Assembly (NCBI GenBank): GCA_028564705.1
Contig: JAPXFQ010000187.1
Coordinates: forward strand, 1-64,000
Reading direction: 5' to 3'
DNA: 64,000 bases
DNA from: Apricaphanius iberus
Lineage: Eukaryota; Chordata; Actinopteri; Cyprinodontiformes; Aphaniidae
The number at the start of each line of letters is the position of its first letter. The first letter of the stretch is position 1. Of the stretch, positions 24,604-37,130 are shown in pieces. The notes under the pieces were generated by a model. It did no database searches, was not told the origin of the DNA, and saw only the letters and a list, made by a program, of their open reading frames with translations. The position numbers and the translations under genes are program-made.

Positions 24604-26889
24604 AAAGACTTTGTCTTATTGAGGAGTCCATAGAAAAGATGGACACATTAAAGAGGTGAGGCTTTAAATAACGCTAAAATTATGGCAAATGATTGCCTCT
24701 TAGCGATTGTTTTGACAGCTTTAGCATAGGACCTTCTGCTTAATTTCTTGCTATGTGCTTGGTATTTTAGCTCCCCAATGAAATATGTCTTATAATACTA
24801 TTAACATATAAACAATATTGGATTTTTTTTCAGTTTTTAGTCTTGGAGATCCTAATACATTGAATGTTGATACTGCATGGGGCTTAGCCCAGATGACTGA
24901 TGGGAAAGACATTTTTGCTTTAAATGATGCAGCATCTCGACTTATGAATACGGATCATCTTTAACCAAACGAAAGACACCAGACTAAACGTAGTATGCTT
25001 TATTTAAGCAAGACAACACTCAAACAATATTAAGTATCCAGAAGATCACAGTCAGTTGCTGTTTGAAGTCAACTCAGATCACTGGTCCAGGGAATACAGC
25101 TTGAAACCATTCAGAGTACATAATATAAACCAATGGGGCTACTATATTTCTATTCGCTTAGACTTGAGCTGCTCATGGTAATCATGAGGTAATGCATTTC
25201 AATTTTGTGATTGGCTTAGAGCGGTACATCTTTTCCATTGTCTACGTCACAGACATGATCTCAGCCGTTCTAGTAAAGCCTTGCCCCTCTCCTGTGAGTC
25301 CCATTGTGACCAAATTTGGTTGCAGAGTTCCACTGGGGGTGATCGGCATGAGTGCAAGATGAATAGGAGTCTACGGAGCTAGACGGCTAAATTAGTCTCT
25401 TTCACCCCATTGCCGTTGAAAAATCTAAGATTTGATCATAGGTTTCACAAGTTCAAGATGCCTTATAGTAGAACAGTTGAATGAACAAGTATGTATGTCC
25501 TTTCGTTATCTTAAAGGTTTAGTTGCTGTTGACCATAACTCGCTAGCATTTTGCTAATGACCGCTGATTGGTCAGTGAAGGACTGATTACAACCGGACGT
25601 ACCACTTGATGGCATTGTGGCATCCAAAGCGGTACCAGAATGCTAAGCCGGACTTTTTCGCCCAAGTTTTTTTTTTTCAACCTAACAACTCTTTTTTTTG
25701 GTTGCTAGCACTGTTATCTGCCTACATTGTAAACCTGAATAGTACAGTGAACTCAAAAGTTGTATGATGATTGAAATAAAAAGTAGCAACAAAGTCAAGC
25801 CAGCTTAAACATTATAAGCAGATTCAACTTTTACTGTAGTTATATGTTTAATGGAATAAAATATTGGGAGTAAATTAAATCTTCGTACCAAAAGTTATGA
25901 GTTAAGAGACATAACATCATGATGTCAGGCCATGTGACTGTGTTCATTGCAGAAGGGGGAAGAGTCACTGAGTAAGAAGGGTTGTTTGCAACCAAGACTC
26001 AGGTGGTAGTAGTTCATCCCATAAGAAGTTGGTTGCCAGGTACTCCTAAGTCTACCGGCTTTGTCTGCTGTGATGTTGTGCAGTGCAGTGCAGTGCAGTG
26101 CAGAAAGAATAGGAGCTATACTTTTGTCTTGTCAGTTTTTCAAATGTCGCCTGGGGGCGGGATGATGCTTTTCAATGGGGTTCAGTTACTATTTAAGTCA
26201 TTTCTTAAATAACTATTCAGAAGTGTCTTGCTGAATTCTCTGAGTATTGGGTTCTCAGGAGACTCCCCTCCTACGGGAGCAGATTCTGGTTCAAACCTGT
26301 ATGTTTGAACTACTTTTTTTGTTGTTGTATGGTCTAATATTTTTTTTGCATGGTTGAACTACTTTTTTTTGTATGGGTGAACTACTGCAGCCATGTCTGT
26401 AACGTTCACACTTAGTGGTAACAGTCACTATGTGAGTGGTGGCGTGAGCAAAGATTGTAGAAGCATTTGGCGTGGCCAAGTTAACAGCAGCTCATGTAAT
26501 ATGTAATGAGCAGCAGGAAACAGCACAATCTGCAAGGGGCTAAACCAGAGCGAAACAGAGGTTGGTAACAATTGTTTCCTACAAGCTATTTCCAGCAAAC
26601 AACTTCCGAAATATGTTTTCTGGAACTCATAGCCCTATTTTAAATGGTAACAATTTGTCATAATATGTCTCCTTTAAGTTAAACGATATTATTGTATTAG
26701 TGATAGTCTTGCCGATGCCTTGCTAGACATAGCACTGTACTATATTTTGTAGTATAATTTTGCATACTCCACCCCCCCTCAAGGTCGCTGAACCTTCCAC
26801 TCCCCCCCCATTCAGCCATTTCTGCTGTTTGACAGAGATACGAGAATCTACGGTGCAAAAACTTTATATTCGCAAGACGTCAGAAGAGT
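24604..26889. other. unassigned DNA with a small TGCAG repeat
   Basis: No gene is recognised. A (GCAGT)n-type pentamer run lies near 26079-26103. Part of 25200-25680 has the look of an old dispersed repeat, but I cannot name it. Confidence 0.3.
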
Positions 26890-27071
26890 GTCCCAGGGTG
26901 TCATGTGGCGTTGTGGTTAGTGTGGGTGCCCCATGTACAAATCCTTTTAGCATTCAACGTGGCTGTTGTGAGTTTGAGTCCCGTTTTCAGCAACTTTTGC
27001 TACGTCCCTTTACTCTCCCCTTTCTGCTCTATCCCCTTTTGAATTAAGGCCACAAATCCTTTAGAAAAATA
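26890..27071 (+). mobile_element. short tRNA-derived SINE
   Basis: An A box-like TGGCGTTGTGG (26906-26916) and a B box-like AGTTTGAGTCC (26971-26981) head a 182-bp unit that ends A-rich. The 8-mer agaagagt flanks it at 26882-26889 and 27072-27079. The body differs from the 24.1-kb SINE, so this is a second family. It is not a functional tRNA gene, because the 3' acceptor half is absent. Confidence 0.65.
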
Positions 27072-27079
27072 AGAAGAGT

Positions 27080-28047
27080 TTTCCATCCAGCTGCAAATTG
27101 TTACCTAACATACCCAGAAACTATATATAAGACAGCTTTTTAATGGCCTTAGAACAGGGGTGGAAGAGAAACCTGCAGAGCTACAATAATGAGGAATTAG
27201 AATTGCAGTTCCACTTTATATAGACCATAACTGAATGATTTAGTTGTAAAAATGAAAAACTTAAAAGCATATTTCTACTTCAATTAAACATCCTCCAAAT
27301 AATGTTTTGTCTTCACTTCTTTTTTGCAATGGGGTACACAATCTGTAAAGTGCTCATTACTGTTAATCTAACCATTATTAGTTTTAAATTTGCCTCACTT
27401 TCACACACATAAATACAAGCCTTTGTCTTTAGGCATACATATTCATTTTGGACTGTGACATTACTATCAAGTGAATGGTTACACTTCCACCTATATGCAC
27501 ATTTTTATTGTTCTTTGGTATTTTTTTTATTATTCATTCTTCTTTTTTCTTAGTTGTGTCTGTTACTAGCTGCGTGAGTTTGTTGAGTAAATTATTTTTA
27601 ATGGAATGTTAAATTATTTTTTTTAATATACTCTTGTATTTTGTAATATCATTGTTTGTTACTATTCTATATACATATATAGTAACTTGATGTTTACATC
27701 AAGAACTTATTCCTTCATCTATTGTTTAACTTTAGCTTTATCAGGTAGGTAATCATAAACATTACAAACACTGAATTATTTGGCTATTATTTTGCAGTAT
27801 CCAAGGATGGTGCTGTAAACTTGGTAATTTATATACATATAACATATAATTGTTAATCATATAATTGTTAATCTTTTTTTAATAATTGCTGTTGTAGGAA
27901 TTATTATTACAGTTATAGGCTTTTTTATTTATTACTCACAGTAACTAGATAAAACATTAGTTAACAGAACATTGCTTATTTATGCTGAGTTATGCTGAAG
28001 CATATCTACTGCAAGAAGATAGCTATCTCATATAACACATCCCGTGT
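27080..28047. other. unassigned AT-rich DNA
   Basis: AT-rich, with no coding or repeat assignment. Confidence 0.35.
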
Positions 28048-28373
28048 TGCCTTATGACAGATCTTGTGTTTGATGACATATCCCATGGTGTTCTGTGATT
28101 GGTCTTGTGATTATCCTCTGATGCATAGAACAGAGTGTTCGTTATCTTCTCACAACTGTATGATGTGTTTTATTCTCCCAGAGCTGAGTAATGAATCAGT
28201 CAGAAGCTGATCCAATAGGGTATGGTTAAATCAGTGTATATATACTTGTGACTTTGTGAAGAACCTAAGAGCTCCCTATGGACTCTCCATGTAAAATAAA
28301 CTTTTGCAAAGAACACCGCTGATCCTTTTTTCTCTCATCCGAGGCCTCTCAGACACACACAGTTTTCCACCAC
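28048..28373 (+). mobile_element. LTR-like repeat, copy 2
   Basis: This is the partner of 23781-24055, with the same ordered blocks, a TATA-like 'gtatatatac', 'gtaaaataaac' and 'gaggcctctcagacac'. It has an extra internal segment around 28120-28180. Again no coding interior adjoins. Copies 4.3 kb apart in the same orientation with unrelated SINEs between could be two solo LTRs. Confidence 0.5.
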
Positions 28374-29525
28374 AATTGCCTTAGGCAATTATTCCTAGTT
28401 ATTCATCTCTAAAATAAAAGCAGTGTGTAAGAACCCTATGTAGTGTAATACATAATGAATAAGTGGACAACTGGGGATGAACATGTATTAATTTAGTCAT
28501 AGTAAAACCAAAAAGTAATTATTTTATTAATTAAGAAATTCAGCAGGTTTTAATCACTTTCTATTACTGATACCATAAATTTGTCTTTAACTGTCTAATA
28601 GGTTAAATATTACATTTGATCAATTATCAAATAATATAAAGCAACCTTTAGCAGTTTTTTTATGGACAGGCAATTAAACATTTATTGTTTAAGATATGTT
28701 TTTTCTGAAAAATGATAGATTTAGATACAACTATCACATGTTGAATGAATTTCAGTCTAAGGGTAAAAGCTACAGATGTAGAATTCTAACCTAGACTTGA
28801 CTTAAAAGATACTATGTAAAGTTTGAAAGTTTCGTGCTCACGATTTCTCCCTCAGACCAATCACATAACTGCAGCCTCAATGGTAAGCTCCTGCATGAAT
28901 CGAGCATGCTGCTGTATGAGCAATCACAAAGGAACAGTAATAACAGCTGTGTCAGTCCTATCATGGACAATTTACAGATTTGCAGGCATGACTTTAACTG
29001 AGGTAAGACATTTTACTGTTCTGTAGGGTTTAGTGTCTAAGCTCTAGTGTTGCTGGTGCTTGAAGCCACTCTATTCTTGTCTGCTGAATACATACTTCCG
29101 TTACCTCTCACTCTGCCGTTGTTTATGATGGCGATACAGTAGTGAATGGTGCACCTGAGTGTGAAAGCGCATAACGCTGCCCCTGAAATTAACTAGGGAA
29201 ATCGGCTTCTTTGATCCGAGCATTCGCTATTTACATGCATTAAAGGCATACAGTGCCAACTGTGGTGAAAAGGCCAGGGCTCATTCTACTAACCAGGACA
29301 TTGTTGGAGCATAAATTCTAAATTTTATATATTTATTTGTGGTTAAATATAAATTTGTGGTTGACTGTTCCAACTACTAATGATTGAAGCAGATTTTACC
29401 CAACAGGGAATCATGGTTAAAATTGGGTAAACTAAAACAACAAGAAATCTAAAGCTTGCACACACAACCACACATTTCTTCAAGATCTTAATCTAAATTA
29501 TGCTTTGAAGCATTTATTGCTCCCC
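28374..29525. other. unassigned DNA downstream of TAAR gene 2
   Basis: No gene is recognised. The small open frame at 28823-29026 has no motif. Confidence 0.35.
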
Positions 29526-29529
29526 GCCT

Positions 29530-30736
29530 TCATTGCAGGCTGATATCAGATGATCCAGACTTTAATATCTGAAGTGTAACTATAACTCTAATAGCTTTTC
29601 TAAGCCAGGAATAAAAACATGCATAAATCAGCGGGTTGAGGCATGAATTGAAATAAAATAGAATTAATACAAAGGCAGTGGATAAAGTATCAAGTATACC
29701 ATTGTGACCAATAAGTACAACACAGTAATATGGGCAGAGACATAGTAGAAACACGACCACAACAACGCCTAGGGCCACAGCTGCTTTTATCTCTGATTTG
29801 CAAGCAATTACCTTCTCAGAACGCTGGTGTGTCACAACTGGTATGCGAAACCTCATCGCTTTAACCTGAGACACAACCACCACAAATATTTTCAGATACA
29901 GAACTATAATGACAGTAATAGGAATAATTATGATAAAAATAAGATCCACAATGTATTCATTTAAACCAACAAGAATCACACACTCCCCTGCACAGGAATT
30001 AAATCTGCCTGGTTCTTTAAAGTTATTTCTCAACAACATAGTGGCATAGAACACACAACTGATCCAACACAATGAAACACATATTTGGACTCGTTTATGG
30101 GTGACTTTGGTGCGATAATGGAGAGGATCACAAATAGCCACATAACGATCAATTGAAATGAGCGCCATGTTTCCTACTGACATAGAGGTAATAATTATGT
30201 CAAAAAAATAATAGAGAATACACATAATGTCACCAAGATACCAGCAGCCTTCTATAATCATTATCTGAAACAAAAGGAGAAGTCCCACATAAAAGTCTGA
30301 GACAGCCAATGAGAGAAGAATGAAGTTGGTTGGATTGTGGAGCTGCCTAAAAAAGTTGAGAAAATCAGGAACATTTATCAGGATTTTTTGTAAAAATTGT
30401 TTATCCAAAAATAACTTAGATACAACCAAAAGCATTGCAATTTGAAAAATGACTTAGTTTAATATAAATTCATTATTCTCTTAATTGTTTTGATATACCG
30501 TAAGCATAGATAATGCCACTGATTTACCTTTCACAGTATTTTAATTTAAAGTAGTAAAGTAAGAGTCACCTGAAATGAGAGATTGAGATGATAACCAGCA
30601 AGTTTAGAGCCACAGTAAAAAGAGAAATGAAACACAATAAAAAAGAAATAAGCAAAGTTTCAGAGTAAGAACGTGTTAGCTTTTTGCAGGATGAGTTGAG
30701 AAGTTCTGGAAAACAGAGTTCATTTTCTTCTTTCAT
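29530..30736 (-). CDS. TAAR-type olfactory GPCR gene 2 (two exons)
   Basis: Minus strand: exon 1 is 30736-30570 and exon 2 is 30346-29530. The 223-bp intron begins GTGACT and ends TTTTTTAG (phase 2). The product is 327 aa. The N-terminus starts MKEENELCFP and has NSS at N14 and C8/C17. D73 is 2.50, DRY is at 122-124, and the TM6 segment is LCLCPYYC. TM7 is NSCLNPLIYACFYSWLRKA, close to the TAAR signature. Asp105 is at 3.32, seven residues after the TM3 Cys, and Asp190 is at 5.42, so both acidic ligand positions are present. That pair is known from zebrafish diamine receptors of the TAAR13 type, so a diamine or polyamine ligand is plausible but unproven. It is closest to gene 3 by eye. The tail ends SDISLQ. 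Confidence 0.9.
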
Positions 30737-30793
30737 GATTGCTGGTAAGGAAGAGCAGCTGAGCTCTAAGGGATCTGCCTTAACCCCCTAATG

Positions 30794-30802
30794 TCTTATA
30801 AT
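30794..30802 (-). promoter_or_regulatory. candidate TATA box, TAAR gene 2
   Basis: Minus-strand ATTATAAG lies about 60 bp before the start codon at 30736, a spacing like that of gene 1. Inference only. Confidence 0.3.
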
Positions 30803-32171
30803 TTATTTTGCTCATGTGACATAGTATCAGGCACCCTGGGCATGCCTGATACCATGCCTGATTTAATTTTTTTAATTTTTTGAATGTGCATGCTTGTGGA
30901 CACCTGTCTGTACCCCTCAGTATCAACATTGAACTATTAATAACAATTTATCTGAAATAAAATAATATGGCTTCTATCGGTCACATGATGGCCCTTATCC
31001 AACGCTCATTGTGCCTCTGCCGAATTGTACCTTCAAAATCAGGACTATATTTTCCTTCACAAACTGGCTTATTGTCTATTCTTGGCCATAATTTGATAGT
31101 TGGAGGGTCCAGTCCCCCCCAATCCCCCCCACCACGGGCTTGGGACAAATGTCCACAGCCACGATAGTAAAAACAGAGTTAATGTTTTGTTCTCTGTAGC
31201 ATGGTGTACACATAGCACGCTCATTTCACTTTGCTATTATTTTGTACTAATCAGCAGAGGTATGAGCACATGCCCCCTTCTATCCCCAACCTGGTGATAT
31301 TTGACTATTCACCTGATATTGAAACTAAATAACTAAATAACGCACCAGTGGATGGCTAGTCCATGGAGACTTCTTTCTACCTGAGACTACTTTAACTTTA
31401 GCTTGAGCAATGGTGGCAATGATGTCTGAAACTTCAGAGTGAAAGTTGCTAAGTTAGCTTGTTTACTGAGTTTCTGTTGGAGAATGAAGTGGATGGGAGT
31501 GAGACGAAGCAGTAAAATAGTTTAAATCTTTCAACTGAGTTGTCCTTGAGAATTCTTTTTACAAGAAAAATGTATATTTTAAACAAGTACTTCTTAAAAA
31601 TAAATAATACCAAACATCTTTCATAATGATATGATTTAGGACTTTTTAAATAAACACTGATTTGATTTTACTGATAAATAATGTTTTGATGCATAGATAC
31701 AATTTAAAGGTTCTATTTATAGGTTCCTCTAGAGTTTAGAGGGCTACATAAATGGCCATGGTGGGCCAGATTTGCTTGAGTTTTATATGTGTGGATTTGC
31801 ACTTTGTCAGATATAGACAAGAGTTTTTGCTAACTGAATAAAAAACAGAATATTTATTGAGAGGAAGGGGTCTAAAGAAAGAGAGAAAAAAACATGTCCT
31901 GACAGTTCAGCCACGTCAGGGTAAGATTGCTGCCACCTAGCCCAACCTGAACTGTACAAAAGGGACAATATTTTGGACATTCACTGTCAGACCCTTCCAC
32001 ATATAATGATAATACAGTTATGCAATTCACAGAATATTTATGATATGGCGAAATTCCACAGGGAAGAGTCATTAGTCTCCATTTCCAGGTTGGTAATTCT
32101 GAGCTCTGAGGACAACTGGAACGCACTCGTAGATAAACCGACATGAATTAGCTGTCATAACATTGTTAATA
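30803..32171. other. unassigned DNA
   Basis: No gene or element was recognised between the 5' flank of TAAR gene 2 and the hAT transposon. Confidence 0.35.
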
Positions 32172-32179
32172 GTTTATAT

Positions 32180-34910
32180 TAGGGGTGTAACGGTTTTTGT
32201 ATTTGTCCCGTGCCGTCACGGTACAGGCGTTACGGTTCGGTGCACGCAGTCATACGACGAATACGCCTGAGTGAGTTTAAAAAAAAAAAAAAAAAAAGTC
32301 GTGTCCTCACTTGGCGGCAGGTGGCAGTACTGAGCCGAACACTGCCAGACACAGAAAGAAGGAGAAATTGCAGAAGAAGAAAAAGTAAGAAAAGAGGGAA
32401 AGTGATGGACAGTGTAGAGTTGGAGGAGCCGCCGGCTTCATTTAAATCCGCTGTATGGGAGCACTTTGGCTTCCCCGTACAATATAATGGTGACGGCATG
32501 CGAGTGGAGGACCGGACAAAGACTGTCTGCCGGCGATGTTTCACGGAGGTGCGGTACGTCGCTGGCAACACCTCAAACATGCTTACGCACATAAGACGGC
32601 ATCACCCCGACATATCTGTCACAGGTGCGCGGAGAAAAAAGTCTTTGGTACAACAACTTATATATATATCTCTCGCATATACATAGCAACATCAATGCGC
32701 CCATACGCAGTAGTAGAGGAGCCCGGCTTCAAGTATTTATTAAAGACGCTTGAACCACGCTACAGTGTCCCATCCCGTGCGCACATCAGCCAGTCTGTGG
32801 TCCCCGTTATTTACAAGCGTGCACGAGCAATGGTTGAGCATGAGCTGTCTGCTGCACAAGCTGTTGCACTCACAACGACGGGTGGACATCCCGTTCCACC
32901 GAAAGCTACCTCACGGTTACCGCCCACTTCATCACCCCTGAGTGGGAAATGAAAAATCTAGTTTTATCAACGCGCCCAGTGTATGAACAACACACCAGCA
33001 CTCAATTAGCTGAGAAGCTACAAGAGGCAGTAACAGAGTGGAATCTTGAAAAGCCCAAAACCATTGCAGTAACCACAGACAATGCAAGGAACATTGTGAA
33101 TGCAGTTAAGGAAGCAGGACTAGGTCCACAAATTGTATGCTTTGCCCACACTCTAAACTTGGCATCACAGAAAGCTATGGCAGTCAACCAGGTATCTCGA
33201 CTCCTGGGGAAAATCCGAAGAGCTGTTTCCTATTTCCATCGGAGCACAGTAGCTGCACATATTTTGGAGCAGAAGCAGGAGATGCTGCATTTGCCAAAAC
33301 ATCATCTCATCACTGATGTTCCCACACGTTGGAACTCCAGTTATGAGATGGTTGAGAGGTATCTTGAACAGCAAACAGCTGTATACTCAGCTTTAACAGA
33401 GAGGTCCCTCAAGAACAAGGAAATAGCCAATCTGTCTGACCAGGAGGTGGGCGTCGCAGAGTGTGTGGTTGAGATCATGAAGCCTCTGAAGACAATCACC
33501 ACAATATTGAGCACTGAAACAGCACCATCAGTTTCTATGATCTTACCACTGAAAACAATGATCTTGAAATCTGTGGAACAAAATGATGAAGACATTCCTA
33601 CTGTGAGGGAAATCAAGCAGGCGATCAGAGAAAATCTGCAAAACCGGTACTCAGAACCTGGGCTTCAGGACTTCCTTCATAAGTGCACTGCTTTGGATCC
33701 AAGGTTTAAGGCACTTCCCCACCTAGAGCCTGCCTGCCAACAAAAAATCTATGAGGATCTCGTCACAGAAGTCCTGAGCAAAGCTGAACAGGTAAGAATT
33801 GTTTTACAGTACTGATGATGTTTTCATATTTATATAACAACTTCTCTCACGTGTTAATTTTAACTGTTGAACTCGGCACTCATTAATTTATTATAACTTT
33901 TTTTGTTGTATTTTTGTAATTTTGTACTGCAGAATGAGACCAGAGAGACTACAGAGGCCAGTCCATCAACTTCATCACAGGTGACTTCATTTCCAGTGAT
34001 GGCACATTTGGAGGCAGCATCTTCCCCTCCATCAAAGAAGTCAGCCATGGCAGAACTTTTCAGCCCACTCTTCAGAACAGAGCAGAGTAACCAGCCTGAT
34101 AAGAAGCAGCAGTCAAAGGATGAAGTGTATGCCTACATGGCAAAGGACTGCATTTCAATTGATTCTAACCCGCTTGCCTGGTGGAAGACCCACGAGTCTC
34201 TCTATCCTAACATAGTCATGTTGGCAAAGCATTACCTGGCCATATCTGCCACCTCAGTCCCCAGTGAGAGGGTTTTCTCGACAGCTGGGGATAAAGTTAC
34301 TGCCAGCAGATCTGCCCTCACTACAGACAATGTAGACAAACTCATTTTTTTGAAAAAAAAACTCAAAATTGAATGAAACTTTAATACCTTCTCAAGAGGT
34401 GCATTGTTGTCCTAACAGACTTAGTTGTTAATAGTCCCACCTCCACATATTGCACCTAAAGGCACAGATTTTTTTTGTATTTATTTTGTATTTGCAACAT
34501 CAGATGCTATTCAGTGTTGATTGTAATTTTTTGTTTGACTTGTGCCATTATAGTTTACATTTAGCTTTAATACAGCTTATCAGCTTGTCAGCATAATACA
34601 AAACTAAAAATGTTCCTTCATTATAATTGTTACCAAAGTGCAACCTGACTACCTCAGTCAATCTTCTGAGAATAACCCTCCGAATACATTTCTTATGTTT
34701 TATTTTATTTATTTTTACTTCTGTAAAAGGAGATGGATTCTACTTTGCACTCAATTGGTGTCTGTTAAAAATAAAGTAAAAAAGCTAACTTTCACACGTG
34801 ATTTTTTATTTTATTTACTTTTTCCCTGTTGTACCGAACCCGTACAGAACCGTGAACTCCATACCGAGGTATGTACCGAACCGTGACTTGTGTGTACCGT
34901 TACACCCCTA
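32180..34910 (+). mobile_element. hAT transposon, nearly complete
   Basis: The 2731-bp element has terminal inverted repeats. TAGGGGTGTAACGGT begins the left end and is matched exactly by the inverted right end. An 8-bp duplication gtttatat flanks it at 32172-32179 and 34911-34918, the hallmark size for hAT. Subterminal 'ggttcggt' and 'accgaacc' motifs occur near both ends. An A-run of about 18 lies at 32279. It carries one plus-strand ZBED-type transposase gene with an intron. The coding sequence is only lightly damaged, so this is probably a young insertion. Confidence 0.93.
32404..34376 (+). pseudogene. hAT (ZBED-type) transposase gene, frameshifted
   Basis: From the ATG at 32404 (MDSVELEEPP) comes a BED zinc finger with CRRCFTEVRY, then HIRRHH. 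The frame is lost near 32650-32690, resumes at SMRPYAVVEE...LEPRYSVPSR, and a one-base loss near 32878 shifts it through the first catalytic Asp region. From 32949 it is open: VTTDNARN (second Asp), CFAHTLNLA, TRWNSSYEM, ALDPRFK. A phase-0 intron runs 33792-33932 (CAG/gtaaga ... actgcag). The last exon carries the hAT dimerisation region with NPLAWWK and SVPSERVFSTAG. The gene is nearly whole, but at least two lesions make it a pseudogene. Confidence 0.85.
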
Positions 34911-34918
34911 GTTTATAT

Positions 34919-35689
34919 ACATACAAGTCATGCTTGCCGTACTTGGTCTTGTAGAGTCAACTGCTACATTTAGGGGTTAGCCAACAACTTCGCATTAAAT
35001 CCACTTGTTCAATGTTTAGCGTTGGGACCTGCAGGGGGCTGCTCCGAAGTGCTAGCACCCGTGGGGACTCGCACTTCCCCTCTCCTTGACTTTGGGATGA
35101 ATGCGTGGACTCATGTTTTCCTCCAGTGTTCCTCCGACTTCGGAAGAAGAAAGTGTCTTGCGTTTTTTGACCCTTTTGCCGTGACATGTCAGGTTGCCTA
35201 AAACCTGCTAGTGCGCCATGAACTGGTAAATGTTTTGGGCGGTCTCTGACGTCTCTGTTTATGTATCAATCGTAAGATGTCGCAATAGCGCCGTATCACT
35301 AGATGCGGCTACAGTCAGATGTGCAGGTTAAACATCCCTCTTTATTCTAACATTTTAAATGTTAATTTGGTAAATTAAAATGTGAAATAAATAAATAAAT
35401 GAGTGACGCTTAGCCTGGCAGGGGGCCAAGGCCTATGAAGCACTGGGGGAAACCCTGCCTTCTCTGGGCATCTCTGCTCTCCCGTCTAACATTGCATCTA
35501 TGCCTGCCTGTGCAAGCATCAGGAGCTTTCTATCAGTAATGTTTGGTCTATAAGAAAAAAAAATGGTCAAAATGTTATCTGATAACTTTTGAATTTACTT
35601 TACTTGATGTTATCAAATCTGAAAGAAAGTTTAATTACAGTAGAACTCTATCAGACACTGCTGTAAAAAGTTTTAAATAATCGTTTCCA
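34919..35689. other. unassigned DNA
   Basis: No gene is recognised. A short AAAT repeat lies at 35386-35400. Confidence 0.35.
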
Positions 35690-36471
35690 TTCTCGCTTCC
35701 CTATTTCTCTCAGATTAACACAGTGAATGGCAGATATTCCATCAGTAATCCTTCAGAAATTGCTGGTCTCTTTCAAAGCACATTAAACAGTGTAGCCCCC
35801 TTAAAAAAGAAGGCAATCAGCCCTAGGAGATGCTCCCTGGTTTAATGGAGAGTTGCAAACTTTACAGCAAAATACTAGGAAACTGGAGAGAAAATGACAC
35901 TCTACACATTCAGATGATTCCTGTCTAATCTGGATTAACAGTCTTATATCTTTACATCTTTATAAAAACACCCTTCAACAAGCTAGAACATCATATTTTT
36001 CGTCATTAATAGAAATAAATAAAAACAATCCTATGTTTCTTTTTATGACAGTTGCCAGGCTTACACAGAGTCATAGTGCTGTTGATCCAACTATTGCCTC
36101 TCAGTAGTGGGTCAGTAGTGATGCTTTATGGGATTCTTCATAAGTATAAAAATATTAGCGTCTTCTAAAGCTTCAACTTCTAAACTTTAGATATAATGAA
36201 TCTATCTCTAATAAATGGATATGTACCACAGGAATTTAAGGTTGCTGTAATTAAACATTTACTTAAGAAACCCTTCCTCGATCAAGGTGACTTAGCTAAT
36301 TATAGACCTATATCTAACCTTCCTTTCTTATCCAAAATTTTCAGAAAATAGTTGCTAATCAAGTATGTGAGCATCTAAACAGCAACAATCTGTTTGAAGA
36401 ATTTCAGTCAGGTTTTAGAGTTCATCATGGCACTGAAACAGCAATGATGAAAGTTACTAATGATATTTTAA

Positions 36472-36831
36472 TTGCCTCAGATAATGAGATTTGTGACTGT
36501 TCTGCTCTTGTTGGATCTCAGTGCTGCTTTTGACACAGTCAATTATAATATTCTCTTAGAAATGCTCGAACATGTTGTAGGGATGAAGGGAACAGTACTA
36601 GGCTGGTTTAAGTCTTATCTGTCTTCAAATTCCAGTTTGTTCATATTATTAATAATATCTTCACACAGGGTTACTTTTGGAGTACCACAGGGTTCTGCAC
36701 TAGGACCAATTCTCTTTTCTATATACATGATTCCAATTGGTAAAATAATTACACAGCATGGTATACATGTCCACAGTTATGTTGATGATACACAACTGTA
36801 TTTTTCCATAAATCATGTCCAAAGACATTAA
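36472..36831 (+). pseudogene. L2-type reverse transcriptase fragment
   Basis: The 119-codon frame spans RT blocks from LLLDLSAAFDTV (first catalytic Asp) through GVPQGSALGP to YVDDTQLY (remaining two Asp). Flanking frames carry the preceding and following blocks with shifts. It is part of the LINE above, not a host gene. Confidence 0.75.
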
Positions 36832-37023
36832 AACATGGATGATTGAACTTTCTGCTTTTAAACTCAGATAAGACAGAAGTCCTTGTCTTTGGACCAGAAG
36901 CTTTAAAAAGGAAATTACTAAGTAAATCACTTTGTCTGCATGGTATTGGAATGGCCTCTGGTAATAGTGTAAATAATTTATGCAATTTTAGTCCAAGACA
37001 TGACATTTAAATCCCATTTAAAT

Positions 37024-37130
37024 CCATCCCGCTTAATCCTCAAGGGGTCGCGGGGGGGCTGGTGCCTATCTCCAGCTGTCAACGGGCGAGAGGCGGGGTA
37101 GACCCTGGACAGGTCGCCAGTCCATCACAG
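37024..37130 (-). mobile_element. reversed retroposon tail
   Basis: The inverse of the tail at 2390-2511: 'ccatcccgcttaatcctcaa', 'ggtgcctatctccagctgtc', 'gagaggcggggta'. It sits inside the L2-type LINE. Target duplications were not clear. Confidence 0.6.

Noticed and set aside
26079..26103. CRISPR-like short repeats
   Set aside because: It is a simple pentamer run without spacers; no CRISPR array occurs in this eukaryotic window.
26900..26985. Possible tRNA gene
   Set aside because: Same reasoning: only a tRNA-like 5' half inside a 182-bp unit with flanking duplications.
32230..32592. Minus-strand open frame within the hAT element
   Set aside because: The opposite strand carries the BED zinc finger with clear motifs; this frame is its shadow.
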